Below, in pieces: positions 53,067 to 62,257 of a stretch of 64,000 nt of DNA. Origin of the DNA: Asanoa ferruginea (GTDB lineage: Bacteria > Actinomycetota > Actinomycetes > Mycobacteriales > Micromonosporaceae); assembly GCF_003387075.1 (NCBI RefSeq), contig NZ_QUMQ01000001.1, forward strand, positions 6,138,001-6,202,000. The letters are read 5' to 3'. Every line of letters starts with the position of its first letter. Within the stretch, counting starts at the first letter, position 1. The position numbers and the translations under genes were made by a program. The notes under the pieces were generated by a model. It was given only the letters and a program-made list of their open reading frames with translations. It made no database searches and was not told the origin of the DNA.

Positions 53067-53681
53067 CTACTTCCCTTCGGGGACCTGGCCCTTGACCTCG
53101 TCGTAGCTGACCTTGGCGGGCGACGCGGTCGGCGCGTAGATCACCCGGAGCACGCCCGTCGGGAACGCCTCCGTCGCGATCACCCGCAGGTGGTAGGGCG
53201 AGTCGCCGTCGTCGAAGAGCTTGCGACCCTTGCGCGCCGCCACCGGGTGCACGAGCAGGCGCAACTCGTCGACCAGCCCCGCGGCGAGCAGTTGCTGCAC
53301 CACCGAGATCGAACCGGGGATGAGGACGCCCCGCACTCCGGGATCGGCCTTGAGCGTGGTGACGGCGTCGATCAGATCGCCATCGAGCAGTTCGGAGTTG
53401 CGCCAGGTGAACTCCAGCGGCTGGCGCGACACGACCACCTTGCGCACGTCGCCGAGCTGCTTGGCCATCGGCGCGTCTTCGCCTCCGGCGGCCTCCCGGT
53501 CGGGCCAGGCGCCCGCGAAGCTGTCATAGGTTTCCCGGCCGATGAGCAGCACGTCAGAGGTGTCATAGTCGTCGCCGACCGCGCGGCCCATGTTTTCGTC
53601 GAAGTAGGGGAAGTGCCAGTCCGGGTCGATCTCCGCCACACCGTCGGCCGAGATGAACAGTGTCGAGATGACCTTTGCCAT
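53067..53681 (-). CDS. Dihydrofolate reductase-family (RibD C-terminal-like) protein
   Basis: 204 residues from ATG 53681 (AGGGGGC upstream). The N-terminus MAKVISTLFISADGV, the block VLLIGRETYDSFAGAWP, and GVLIPGSISVVQQLLAAGLVDEL mark the NADPH-binding YyaP/RibD-C group, whose members are stand-alone reductases of mostly unknown substrate. It converges with the class II aldolase gene. Confidence 0.87.
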   Translation of the reverse strand: MAKVISTLFISADGVAEIDPDWHFPYFDENMGRAVGDDYDTSDVLLIGRETYDSFAGAWPDREAAGGEDAPMAKQLGDVRKVVVSRQPLEFTWRNSELLDGDLIDAVTTLKADPGVRGVLIPGSISVVQQLLAAGLVDELRLLVHPVAARKGRKLFDDGDSPYHLRVIATEAFPTGVLRVIYAPTASPAKVSYDEVKGQVPEGK

Positions 53682-53846
53682 TGCGGTGCCCCCTGTGTCG
53701 GATGGTCGGTCGGACCCGGTGCAGTATGTCAAACCCGGGATGTTCCGGCATGGTTTGGCCGCCGTTGGGGTCGACGTCGGGAGCCCGTCGCTGCCACCGC
53801 GCAGCGTGGCGATCATGCGGGTCAGGCGTGTGGTGGCCGGGGCGCC

Positions 53847-55121
53847 GAGCCCGATGCCTGCACCGAGACCCTCACCCAGGTCAAGCGGGTCATCCAGAGC
53901 GCCGGCGCCGACATCGTCGGCATCCAGGAGCCCGAGCGGAACACCTCGCGGATCGCCGGCCTGCTCGGCTGGTATGCCAGCGACCGGGCGCACGTCATGT
54001 CCCGCTTCCCGATCATCGACCCGCCGAACAGCGACGGCCTTTACGTCTTCGTCGAGGTGGCGCCCGGCCGGGTGGTCGCGGTCGCCAACACGCACCTGCC
54101 GTCGGATCCCTACGGGCCTTATCTGGTACGCGACGGCGGCAGCCGCGCCGACGTGCTCAAGCTGGAGCGCGACACCCGGCTACAGGCCGCCAAGGACGCC
54201 GTCGAGCCCCTGCCGAACCTGGCCGAGCATGGCATCCCGGTGTTCCTCACCGGCGACTTCAACAGCCCGTCGCACCTGGACTGGACGCCCGCCGTGGCCA
54301 AGGCACGCGCCGACGTGCCGTTCAGCGTCGACTGGCCGGCCTCCCACGCCCTGGCCGACGCCGGCATGGTCGACACCTACCGCGAAGCGCACTCCGACCC
54401 GGTCAAGGACCCCGGCTTCACCTGGACGCCCGGCGGGCCAGAGGAAGACGCGCACGAGGTGTTCGACCGGATCGACTGGGTGCTGCGCGCCGGCCCGGGA
54501 CACACCGTCGCGAGCCGGGTGGTGGGGGAGGGCGACGTCAGCCCGTACCCGACCGATCATCGGGGTGTGGTTTCCACTGTGGACGTCAGGCCCGCCGTTC
54601 CGCCGACGATGGCCGCGCCGGCCCAGCGCAACGTCGACCTCGGCGACCCGATCGTCGTCACCTACCACGGCACCGACGCGGTGACCCTGCGCGACAGCAG
54701 CGGCCGGGTCGTGGCCAGACAACAAACCCCGCGCGGGAACGGCACGGTGCGGTTCGCGACAAAGGCGCTGAGCAAAGGCCGCTACGAGGTGAACGGCGCG
54801 CCGGTCTGGCTCTACCCGCGCGACGAGCCCGCACAGGTCCGCACGACCCGGAAGAGCTACCGCGCCGGACAACCGATCACCGTCGACTTCGCCAACGCGC
54901 CCGGCATGGGGCTCGACTGGATCTCGGTGTTCAAGCAGGGCGACGGGAACGACGCCTACCTCGTGTACGCCTACACGCACAGCGAGATCGAAGGCCGGCT
55001 GACGATCGGCGCGGACGGCATCGGTGACTGGCCGTTGCCGCCCGGCCGTTATGTGGTGCGGCTGCTGCCCGACGACGGGCTCCGCTCGGTCGCCGAGTCG
55101 AAGCCCTTCACCGTGAGCTAG
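53847..55121 (+). pseudogene. Endonuclease/exonuclease/phosphatase-family protein, 5'-truncated
   Basis: The frame encodes the family from its second structural element onward: GADIVGIQEPE (metal Glu), VANTHLPS, FLTGDFNSPSH and the catalytic YPTDHRGVV, followed by a beta-rich C-terminal domain that is well preserved to the stop. The expected signal peptide and first strand with its Asn (TFNIW-type) are missing. No start codon with a ribosome binding site fits: the preceding bases are the promoter side of the reductase gene. About 60 residues appear to have been lost, so I call it a gene fragment. Confidence 0.65.
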
Positions 55122-55124
55122 CGG

Positions 55125-55769
55125 TCAGGGAAGGTCGACCGGGCCGTAGCGGGTCTGGTCGGCCCGGGTCTGCAACGCCCAGTAGCGGTCGCCGTAGGAC
55201 CAGTGCCACCACTCCGTCGGGTAGTTCACGAAGCCGGCCGCCCGTAGCGCCACCCCGAGCACGTAGCGGTTGTGGCGCGCGGCCGGGGCGATGTGCGTCG
55301 CGGCGGTGAAGCAGGCGTTGCCGCTCGCCACCGGGCTGTCGTTGACCGCCGTGCCCATGTCGACCTCGAGCCCGGCAGCGTCGACCAACGTCAGATCGAC
55401 CGTCCCGCCGGTGCTGTGCGGCGCGACCGACGGCGGCGACACATACTTGCTCGCCTCGACGTGCAGCCGCGCCGAGTCCCACGCCGGGTAACGCGACCGC
55501 AGCTCGTCTTGATAGCCCGAGAAATACTCCTGCTGGAGCCGCAACGGCCGGTAGGCCTCGACGACCAGCAGTCGCAGCCCATCCGGCAGTGAACGCTGCG
55601 CAGCCAGCAGCCGGGCGACCGCACCCTCGCGCAGGTGCGCGTAGGCGCCGTCGGCGTCGGCCAGCCGGTCGTCGACCCGCAACGATGCGACCCCGCGCAG
55701 GTCGACCAGCGGCTCCCCGACGTCGCCGAGTGGTATCGCGGAGATGCGTGGGTCAGACAGCAGGATCAC
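55125..55769 (-). CDS. vanX: VanX-type D-alanyl-D-alanine dipeptidase
   Basis: 214 residues, GTG 55769. The M15D zinc site is visible: His and Asp in PHSTGGTVDLTL (about residues 118-129) and the Glu and His in EWWHWSYGD (about 183-191). It hydrolyses D-Ala-D-Ala. The overlap of its start with the upstream acyltransferase (17 bases) indicates co-transcription. No vanH or vanA is present, so a role in peptidoglycan dipeptide recycling is as likely as glycopeptide resistance. Confidence 0.88.
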   Translation of the reverse strand: MILLSDPRISAIPLGDVGEPLVDLRGVASLRVDDRLADADGAYAHLREGAVARLLAAQRSLPDGLRLLVVEAYRPLRLQQEYFSGYQDELRSRYPAWDSARLHVEASKYVSPPSVAPHSTGGTVDLTLVDAAGLEVDMGTAVNDSPVASGNACFTAATHIAPAARHNRYVLGVALRAAGFVNYPTEWWHWSYGDRYWALQTRADQTRYGPVDLP

Positions 55770-56871
55770 GGGATGACTCCAATCGTTTGTACGGAAGGTC
55801 GAACAGCCACCGCGCCCCGACCATCATCAGTCCACGATGGATTCCGAGGCACACGGTGATCACCAACGCGGTGACCACCACCGGGTAGCCGAGCGAGACG
55901 AACAGTTGGGCGCCGCCATCGAGCGACGACAGCGGCCTGACCAGCAACCGGTGCAGCAGCGCCAGCACCGGCATGTGGATCACGTAGATCGGCAGGGTGA
56001 TCCGGCCCAGCCGGACCAGCGGGCCGCTGAGCGCGGGTCGCCGCGCCACCCGGGCGGCGGCGGTGACCCCGAACACCACCGCCACCACCGACACCAGCGG
56101 CCACACGCCGAACCATTGCTGCGCCCCGGCGGCAGCCATCGCGGTCAGGCCGAGCACGTAGGCGAGCGACGTCAGCACCAACCGTCGCCGGGTCGCGGTC
56201 GCCGCCAAGCGCTCGATCCGCGGCCGCAGGTAGAGACCGGCGAGGAAGAACACCAGGTTCTGGTAGACACCACCGCGGTTGCCCGGCGTGGCGAGCAGTC
56301 CGGCCGCCGCCACCGCCGAGAGCACCGCCGCCGGCACGACGACCACCAGCGGCGGCAGCCGCCGAACGGCCTTGGCGATGAGGAGATAGAGCGCCAGGGC
56401 GTAGAGGTACCAGAGGTTCGACGGGGTGATGGTGAGTTGTTCCAGTAGTCCCAGGACCGAGGTCGCCCGGTCGGTCGGGAAGCCCGGCGCGGCCGCGAGC
56501 GCCGCGGTGTGGATCAGCAGCCAGAGCGTGTACAGGTAGAAGAATCTGGCGACCCGCCGCCAGGGCCGCCGCAGGGCGTTGGTCGCGAAGACGCCCGAGA
56601 TGGCGAAGAACAGCGGCATCCGCAGCGGCAGGAACTGCTCGCCGAGCGTGCCCCACAGGCCGGGCACCGGCAGCCCGATGTGCCAGTCGACCAGCAGGTA
56701 GTCCTTGACGATCACATGCCAGGAGACGACCAGGATGATGCAGACGCCCTTGGCGGCGTCGGCCCACTCGACCCGGGCGGCGGCCGGGCCGGCGACGGCG
56801 AAGGCCGAGCGCCAGAGGGCGCGGCCGCCGGTGCGGTCGACGAGCACCGGGGTCGGTGTGGAGAGGAGCAC
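55753..56871 (-). CDS. Acyltransferase 3 family membrane protein
   Basis: 372 residues, GTG 56871, with about ten hydrophobic segments. The N-terminal WADAAKGVCIILVVSWHV and the loop LPLRMPLFFAISGVF are typical of OafA/YrhL-like O-acyltransferases, which acylate cell-surface sugars, peptidoglycan or antibiotics. Acceptor unknown. It is transcribed with vanX. Confidence 0.88.
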   Translation of the reverse strand: MLLSTPTPVLVDRTGGRALWRSAFAVAGPAAARVEWADAAKGVCIILVVSWHVIVKDYLLVDWHIGLPVPGLWGTLGEQFLPLRMPLFFAISGVFATNALRRPWRRVARFFYLYTLWLLIHTAALAAAPGFPTDRATSVLGLLEQLTITPSNLWYLYALALYLLIAKAVRRLPPLVVVVPAAVLSAVAAAGLLATPGNRGGVYQNLVFFLAGLYLRPRIERLAATATRRRLVLTSLAYVLGLTAMAAAGAQQWFGVWPLVSVVAVVFGVTAAARVARRPALSGPLVRLGRITLPIYVIHMPVLALLHRLLVRPLSSLDGGAQLFVSLGYPVVVTALVITVCLGIHRGLMMVGARWLFDLPYKRLESSRDPAV

Positions 56872-56960
56872 CTCTAGAAGGTGACCGCCGCATGTCCGCG
56901 ACCGATCCGCGAATTGTCACGGCGCGGTAATAGCTCGCCTGTGGGAGGCTGATCACACTT

Positions 56961-58022
56961 ATGACTGAGCTTCCCAGCGACCGGCCGCGCGTCGTCCTGC
57001 GCGACGGCGGCCTCCGGCTCGTGCCCGATGAGGCGGCACGGCTCGGCGCGTCCCGGGTGCTGCTGATCGCCGGGGGCTCCGCCGCCGCACCCGGCGACAC
57101 CGTGGCCGGGCTCCTCGGCGACCGGCTCGCCGGGAGGGTGACCGAGATAGCCCAGCACGTGCCCGCCGACCTCGCCGAGCGGGCAGTGCGACGGGCCGTC
57201 GAGGTGGATGCCGATCTCATCGTCACGATCGGCGGCGGGTCGGCGACCGGGCTGGGCAAGGCCGTGGCCCGGAAGACCGGGCTGCGGATCCTGGCCGTGC
57301 CGACCACCTTCTCCGGCAGCGAGGCCACCCCGATCTGGGGCCTGACCGAGGGCGGACACAAGACCACCGGACGCGATCCCCGGGTACGCCCGGCCACCGT
57401 CATCTACGACCCCGAACTGTTCGCCACGCTCCCGGCCGATTTGGCCGTCACCTCGGCCCTGAACGCGTTCGCACACTGCGTCGAAGGCCTCTACGCGCCC
57501 GACGCGACGGGCGAAACGAACGACTGGGCCGCCACCGGCATCGACCTGCTGACCAAGGGGCTGACCACGATCGGCCAGCCCAACCGGCAGCACCTGCTGC
57601 GCGGCGGTTTCTACGCCGGGCTGGTGCTCGGCGCCACCACGATGGGCCTCCACCACAAGCTGGCCCACATCCTCGGCGGCACCTACCGACTCCCGCACGC
57701 CGCCACCCACGCGGTCCTGCTCCCGTATGTCACCGCCGCCAACGCGGCCGCAGCGCCGGAGGCGATGACCCGGGCGGCGACGGCGATGGGCCGGCGCAAG
57801 AGCGACGTGGCCGCCGGCATCTGGGAACTGGCCCGCGGCGCCGGCGCGCCGAGATCGCTCGCCGAGCTGGGCTGGCCGGCCGGCGCGGCCGACGAGGTGA
57901 TCGACGCGGTGCTGGCCGCGCCACCGGCCAACCCTCACCCGATCGGGCGTGACTGGCTCCGCCGCCTCCTGCTCGCCGCGCACCGGGGCGGGGCGCCCGG
58001 CGGGGAAGTGAGCCCGGCTTGA
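56961..58022 (+). CDS. Maleylacetate reductase (iron-containing alcohol dehydrogenase family)
   Basis: 353 residues. The NADH-binding region is DLIVTIGGGSATGLGKAVA (about 91-109), then PTTFSGSEATPIWG, and the metal-binding block HCVEGLYAP with later LHHKLAHILGG and LPHAATHAVLLP. The length and these motifs match MacA/ClcE enzymes that reduce maleylacetate to 3-oxoadipate in hydroquinone or chloroaromatic breakdown. It lies outside the island and has no island-type operator, so a link to that regulon is not shown. Confidence 0.88.
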   Translation: MTELPSDRPRVVLRDGGLRLVPDEAARLGASRVLLIAGGSAAAPGDTVAGLLGDRLAGRVTEIAQHVPADLAERAVRRAVEVDADLIVTIGGGSATGLGKAVARKTGLRILAVPTTFSGSEATPIWGLTEGGHKTTGRDPRVRPATVIYDPELFATLPADLAVTSALNAFAHCVEGLYAPDATGETNDWAATGIDLLTKGLTTIGQPNRQHLLRGGFYAGLVLGATTMGLHHKLAHILGGTYRLPHAATHAVLLPYVTAANAAAAPEAMTRAATAMGRRKSDVAAGIWELARGAGAPRSLAELGWPAGAADEVIDAVLAAPPANPHPIGRDWLRRLLLAAHRGGAPGGEVSPA

Positions 58023-58071
58023 CCGCCGGCGGGTGCCGCGTCGTGTCAGACCCGGCTCGTACGATGCCGGG

Positions 58072-58614
58072 GTGATTTCGCACGCGCACGTCGCCGGGGT
58101 GGTCGCGAGCTACCTGGCAGCCCATCCCGATGAGGCCGGCCGGCTGGCGCCGCTGTCGGCCGCCCTGGCCACCGAAGGCGACATCGTCTCGCGAAAGACC
58201 TTCGTTCCCGGCCACGTGACGGCCTCCGCGGTCGTGCTCGACCCGGCCGGCCGGATGCTGCACATCCGCCACAACGTCTTCAACAAGTGGCTCCAGCCGG
58301 GCGGCCACCTCGAGCCCACCGATATCAGCCTGCGCGCGGCCGCCCAGCGCGAGGTCGAAGAGGAGACCGGCATTCCGGCGGCCCTGCTCACCCTGGCCGA
58401 CGACCTGCCGTGCGACATCGGCGTGCATGCGATCGCCGCCAACCCGCGCCGCGCGGAAGACGCCCACCACCACTTCGACGTCCGCTACCGGTTCACCACG
58501 ATCGCTGACCCGCACACCCGGGTGCAGGCCGACGAGGTGCACGGCATCGCCTGGCTGCCGCCCGACGAGGTCGAGCTGGATTTCCGCGCCAAGGTGAGAG
58601 GCTGGGCCCGATGA
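58072..58614 (+). CDS. NUDIX hydrolase
   Basis: 180 residues from GTG 58072. The NUDIX box is complete: GGHLEPTDISLRAAAQREVE followed by EETGI (about residues 78-102). It hydrolyses a nucleoside diphosphate linked to another moiety; substrate unknown. A 4-base overlap with the DinB gene indicates co-transcription. Confidence 0.92.
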   Translation: MISHAHVAGVVASYLAAHPDEAGRLAPLSAALATEGDIVSRKTFVPGHVTASAVVLDPAGRMLHIRHNVFNKWLQPGGHLEPTDISLRAAAQREVEEETGIPAALLTLADDLPCDIGVHAIAANPRRAEDAHHHFDVRYRFTTIADPHTRVQADEVHGIAWLPPDEVELDFRAKVRGWAR

Positions 58615-59183
58615 CGGTCGACTGGGGACCGTTGATCATCGGCCAGCTCGAGTTCTACTGGGACACTCACTTCCGGCCGCGGCTCGACGGGCTCACCGAC
58701 GACGAATACCTGTGGGAGCCGGTCGCCGGCTGCTGGACCGTCCGGCGCGGTGACGACGGCCGCCACCGCGCCGACGGCCCCTGGCCGGAACCCGGTGCGC
58801 CGCCGCCGGTGACCACCATCGCGTGGCGGCTGGCGCACATCGCGGTCAACTTCCACACCCGGGTGAGCACGTTCTTCGAGGACAACGACGCCGGCATGTT
58901 CGACCCCCGGCACGTCCCGGCCGACCTGCCGGCGTCCGCCGCCGCCGCGCTGGCCTTCCTCGACGACGCCTACGGCCGCTGGCACACCGCGATCGCTGCC
59001 CTCGACGCCGACGGCCTGGCCCGCCCGCTCGGCGAGCGCGGCGAATACTTCGCCGCCGACCCGATGGCGGCCCTGATCGTGCACGTCAACCGGGAGACCA
59101 TGCACCACGGCGGCGAGATCGGCGTGCTCCGCGACCTCTACCGCGCCGGGCTGGCCGGGGTCGGCCGCAACACCGGGGGATAG
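58611..59183 (+). CDS. DinB-family (mycothiol-dependent enzyme-like) protein
   Basis: 190 residues with the DinB four-helix pattern: WEPVAGCWTVRR near residue 43, ITTIAWRLAHIAVNFHTR-like segment near 64-81 and the metal His near MHHGGEIGVLRDLYR (about 164-178). Actinobacterial members are often thiol-dependent transferases or detoxification enzymes. Its 3' end overlaps the convergent sigma gene by 46 bases. Confidence 0.85.
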   Translation: MTVDWGPLIIGQLEFYWDTHFRPRLDGLTDDEYLWEPVAGCWTVRRGDDGRHRADGPWPEPGAPPPVTTIAWRLAHIAVNFHTRVSTFFEDNDAGMFDPRHVPADLPASAAAALAFLDDAYGRWHTAIAALDADGLARPLGERGEYFAADPMAALIVHVNRETMHHGGEIGVLRDLYRAGLAGVGRNTGG

Positions 59184-60076
59184 CCGAAGCGGTCGACGTG
59201 GTCGGCGCCGATGAAGAGCACGATGCCGGCCAGCCCGGTCGGTGTCGGCGCCAGCAGCACCACGCCGAACGCCGCGCCGGCGCGGTAGACGACCACCGCC
59301 GGCTGGCCGTTGCCGCCGACCGGGAACATCGCCCACTCGCCCCGATAGCCGAGCACCGACGCCAGGTAGGGCACGCAGGTGGCCTTGCCGGCGAACCAGG
59401 TGCGCGACGGCACCACCTCGAGCGTGGCGTCCTTGCGCAGCGCCTCCTCCAGCGCGGTCAGGTCGCTGTTGACGAACGCCGACATGTAGGCGTCGAGCTG
59501 CGCCCGCGCCTGCGGCGAGTCCGGATCGGACAGTGGCTCGCCGCGCGCCGCGTCCAACGTCGCCCGGGCCCGTTGCAGGCTGCTTTTCACGGCCGGCACC
59601 GAGGTGTCCAACAAGGACGCTACCTCGGCGGCGGAGAACTCGAGCACCTCGCGCAGCAGCAGCACCGCCCGCTGCCGCGGCGGCAGCAGTTGCAGGCTGG
59701 CGACCAGCGCCAGCCGCAGGGTCTCCCGGCCAACCACCGTGTCGGCCGGATCGTCGGGCAGCGGCTGTAGCCAGGGCACCTCGGGGTCGAGCACGCTCGG
59801 CGTGTCGGCGTCGTCGGCCGGCGCGCCGAGGCCGGAGGGCAGCGGGCGGCGGGCCCGCTGCCCCAGCGCGGTGAGGCAGGCGTTGGTCGCGATCCGGTAG
59901 AGCCAGACCCGCACCGACGAGCGGCCCTCGAACCGGCCCCAGCCGCGCCACGCCCGCAGGTAGGTGTCCTGCACCACGTCTTGCGCCTCGTCGGCCGAAC
60001 CGAGCATCCGGTAGCAGTGCGCGGTCAACTCCCGCCGGAGCGGCTCGGCCACCGCCGCGAACTCGCCTGCCTCCAT
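59138..60076 (-). CDS. sigG: ECF sigma factor, SigG-like with SnoaL-type C-terminal domain
   Basis: 312 residues from ATG 60076, which follows the stop of the esterase gene and has CTGGAG upstream; ATG 60106 is possible. Region 2 contains AHCYRMLGSADEAQDVVQDTYLRAW, shown here only in part as ADEAQDVVQDTYLRAW, with WLYRIATNACLTAL. Region 4 has LPPRQRAVLLLREVLEFSAA. The C-terminal 110 residues form the SnoaL-like domain common in SigG/SigJ factors, which modulates activity without a classical anti-sigma factor. Confidence 0.9.
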   Translation of the reverse strand: MEAGEFAAVAEPLRRELTAHCYRMLGSADEAQDVVQDTYLRAWRGWGRFEGRSSVRVWLYRIATNACLTALGQRARRPLPSGLGAPADDADTPSVLDPEVPWLQPLPDDPADTVVGRETLRLALVASLQLLPPRQRAVLLLREVLEFSAAEVASLLDTSVPAVKSSLQRARATLDAARGEPLSDPDSPQARAQLDAYMSAFVNSDLTALEEALRKDATLEVVPSRTWFAGKATCVPYLASVLGYRGEWAMFPVGGNGQPAVVVYRAGAAFGVVLLAPTPTGLAGIVLFIGADHVDRFGYPPVLRPTPASPAR

Positions 60077-60078
60077 CG

Positions 60079-60963
60079 TCACAGCTCCAGTCTCGGGCGT
60101 ACCCATGATGCGAACCGGCTGATCGCGTCATCCGCCTCGGGCGCGCGCCCGGCGGCCATCTGGAAGGTGTGCTGCTGCTCCTCGAACACGTCGCGGCGCA
60201 CCTCCACACCGAACTCGCCGGCCCGCTTCTCCAGCATCCGGCTCTCGTCGAGCAGCGTCTCGTCGCCGCCCACCTGGATGAACATCGGCGGCAGGCCGGT
60301 CAGGTCGGCGTACAACGGATTGACCTCGGGGTCGCGCGGGTCGCGGCCGGCGATATACATCGCGGCCAGCCCCTGCACCACGTCACGGTAGAAGAACCCG
60401 TCCTTGGCCGCGTTGGTGTCGAAGCTGTCGCCGCTGACGGCCATGTCGACCCAGGGCGAGATCAGCAGCAGCGCGGTTGCCAGGGGCAGTCCGCGCGCCC
60501 GGCCGGCGAGCTGGCTGGTGATCGCCAGACCGCCACCGGCCGAGTCACCGGCGACCACGATCCGATCAAACCCGCGACCAACCAGCCAGGTGTACGCCTT
60601 GAGCGCGTCCTCCTGTTGCGCCGGGTACGGATGTTCCGGGGCATACCGCTGGTGCGCGATCAGCGCCGGCACCCCGATCGCCTTGGCCAGGTGCCCGTAC
60701 ATCTTCCGGTGGGTGAAGACGGAGCCACTGATGAACCCGCCCCCGTGCAGGCACAGCAGCGCCGCACCGTCCGCCGCCGAACCGCGCGGCACCAGCCACA
60801 GCCCGTCGTCGACCTCGATGTAGTCGACGCCGCGCGGCTCGGCGGTCAGGTCACCCCAGTGGTCGTCGGTCTCCCGGGGCTCCGGATCCGGCGGTGGATT
60901 CTTCCAGTTCTCCGTCCACGCCCGATACATGCGCTCCACGGCGCGGGACTGTGTGCTGGCCAT
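60079..60963 (-). CDS. Alpha/beta hydrolase, hormone-sensitive lipase family
   Basis: 294 residues from ATG 60963 with AAGGAG nine bases upstream. The oxyanion motif is LCLHGGGFISG (about 71-81) and the nucleophile elbow is VVAGDSAGGGL (about 141-151). The Asp lies in VGGDETLLDES and the His in EEQQHTFQ. Esterase or lipase of small acyl esters. It is encoded just upstream of sigG on the same strand and may be co-transcribed with it. Confidence 0.9.
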   Translation of the reverse strand: MASTQSRAVERMYRAWTENWKNPPPDPEPRETDDHWGDLTAEPRGVDYIEVDDGLWLVPRGSAADGAALLCLHGGGFISGSVFTHRKMYGHLAKAIGVPALIAHQRYAPEHPYPAQQEDALKAYTWLVGRGFDRIVVAGDSAGGGLAITSQLAGRARGLPLATALLLISPWVDMAVSGDSFDTNAAKDGFFYRDVVQGLAAMYIAGRDPRDPEVNPLYADLTGLPPMFIQVGGDETLLDESRMLEKRAGEFGVEVRRDVFEEQQHTFQMAAGRAPEADDAISRFASWVRPRLEL

Positions 60964-62191
60964 CAGCGTTCTCCTTCCCTCTACCGGTGTTGACCGCACC
61001 GGGGTCGAGAAGGAATCGGTGCGACGGCACCAGAAGCACGGTGGTGACCGTCGCCACACCGGCCAGCGCCACCGCCCAGCGCGGCGCGGTCACCGCCGCG
61101 ACCCCGCCGAACACCGCCGGCCCCACCCCTTGCAGCGTCATCAGCCCGGTCGAGAGCAGCCCGAACGCCTGACCACGGCCGCGCTCCGGCACCGCGTCGA
61201 CGAACGCCCGTTGCAGGCCCAGCGAGTAGGCGAACCCGGCTCCGCTGGCCACCATCAGCGCGACGCAGACCAGCAGCGGCGGGTTGAGCACGAAGAGCAC
61301 CGGCGGCAGCCCGAGCAGCAGGATCAGCGGCGCCACCAGCCGGGTCCGCGCGGCCGGCGGGACCAGCCGCCCGAACAGGAGCTGGCCGAGCAACATGCCC
61401 AGCGGCGAGCCGCCCATCAGCAGGCCCAGCGTGGCGGCCGGGAAACCGCGGCTGCCGGCGTAGGCCACCATGAGGGCCTCGGCGCCGACGACGAAGGCGC
61501 TCGGCAGCCACTGCACCAGCAGCAGCCGCCGCACCCAGGGGTCGCCGAGCAGCGCCGCGTTGGTCGACCAGCTCTGCTTGAGCGCGCCGCCGGTGGCCGG
61601 CACGGCCGGCAGGTCGGCCAGACCGAACCGCACGATCAGCGCGCCGAGCAGGTGGCAGGCGGCGGTGAGCAGCAGGGCCCGCTGCGCGCCGAGCGCACCG
61701 ACGGCCACGCCGCCCAGGGTGAGCCCGAGCAGTTGCGCGCCACCGGAGGCCATGCTGGTCAGCGAGCGGCCCAGCACGTACGCGTCGCCGGTCAACACGT
61801 CTGCCACCAGCCGGCTGGACGCGCCGTTGAAGATCGGTGCGCCGATCGCCACCACCCCGACCAGCGCGAGCCGCAGCCAGGTCGGCATCGGCAGCGTGGC
61901 CAGCGCCAGGGCGGCGAGGCACTCGGCGCCGTAGCCGGCCACGATCAGCGGCCGCGGCCGCAGCCGGTCGGACAGCGAACCGAACAGGGCGCCGCCGAGC
62001 ACCTGCGGCAGGAAGCCGATGCCGAAGGTGACCGCCGACAGCCAGGCCGAACCGGTCGCGGTGAACACGAGCACCGAGAGCGCGACGATGCGCAGCGCGT
62101 CGGCCGCGATCGCGATCGACCGGCTGACGAACAGGACCCGGAAGGCGGGCACCGCGAAGACCTCGCGGTAGGTGGCGGTCTGCGTTGTCAC
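60851..62191 (-). CDS. MFS transporter with 3' overlap into esterase gene
   Basis: 446 residues from GTG 62191. It has about 12 hydrophobic segments and the loop motif GALFGSLSDRLRPRPL. After the last helix the frame runs 113 bases into the esterase gene on the same strand, and the final 35 or so residues (GQHTVPRRGAHVSG...) look unlike a natural tail. Either the true protein ends earlier and a frameshift removed its stop, or the overlap is real. It diverges from a regulator gene across a palindromic operator, which suggests that the regulator controls it. Confidence 0.84.
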   Translation of the reverse strand: MTTQTATYREVFAVPAFRVLFVSRSIAIAADALRIVALSVLVFTATGSAWLSAVTFGIGFLPQVLGGALFGSLSDRLRPRPLIVAGYGAECLAALALATLPMPTWLRLALVGVVAIGAPIFNGASSRLVADVLTGDAYVLGRSLTSMASGGAQLLGLTLGGVAVGALGAQRALLLTAACHLLGALIVRFGLADLPAVPATGGALKQSWSTNAALLGDPWVRRLLLVQWLPSAFVVGAEALMVAYAGSRGFPAATLGLLMGGSPLGMLLGQLLFGRLVPPAARTRLVAPLILLLGLPPVLFVLNPPLLVCVALMVASGAGFAYSLGLQRAFVDAVPERGRGQAFGLLSTGLMTLQGVGPAVFGGVAAVTAPRWAVALAGVATVTTVLLVPSHRFLLDPGAVNTGRGKENADGQHTVPRRGAHVSGVDGELEESTAGSGAPGDRRPLG

Positions 62192-62227
62192 CCGCTCAGG
62201 CTGTGGTTCCGAGCGCTAAACTGGCCA

Positions 62228-62251
62228 ACGTTACGGCTCTGGCCGTAACGT
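62228..62251. promoter_or_regulatory. Perfect palindromic operator, ArsR-like regulator / MFS exporter
   Basis: ACGTTACGGC-TCTG-GCCGTAACGT: 10-bp arms with no mismatch, 7 bases before the regulator start and 36 bases upstream of the divergent MFS start. It is a strong candidate for the binding site of the adjacent HTH protein and for control of both genes. Confidence 0.78.
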
Positions 62252-62257
62252 CGAGGC

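Noticed and set aside
55125-56871. Vancomycin-resistance cluster
   Set aside because: Only a VanX-type dipeptidase is present, with no vanH, vanA, vanR or vanS; the co-transcribed gene is an acyltransferase.
56961-58022. Including maleylacetate reductase in the island
   Set aside because: It lies beyond the truncated gene and several unrelated genes, and no TGGT-type operator was seen in front of it.
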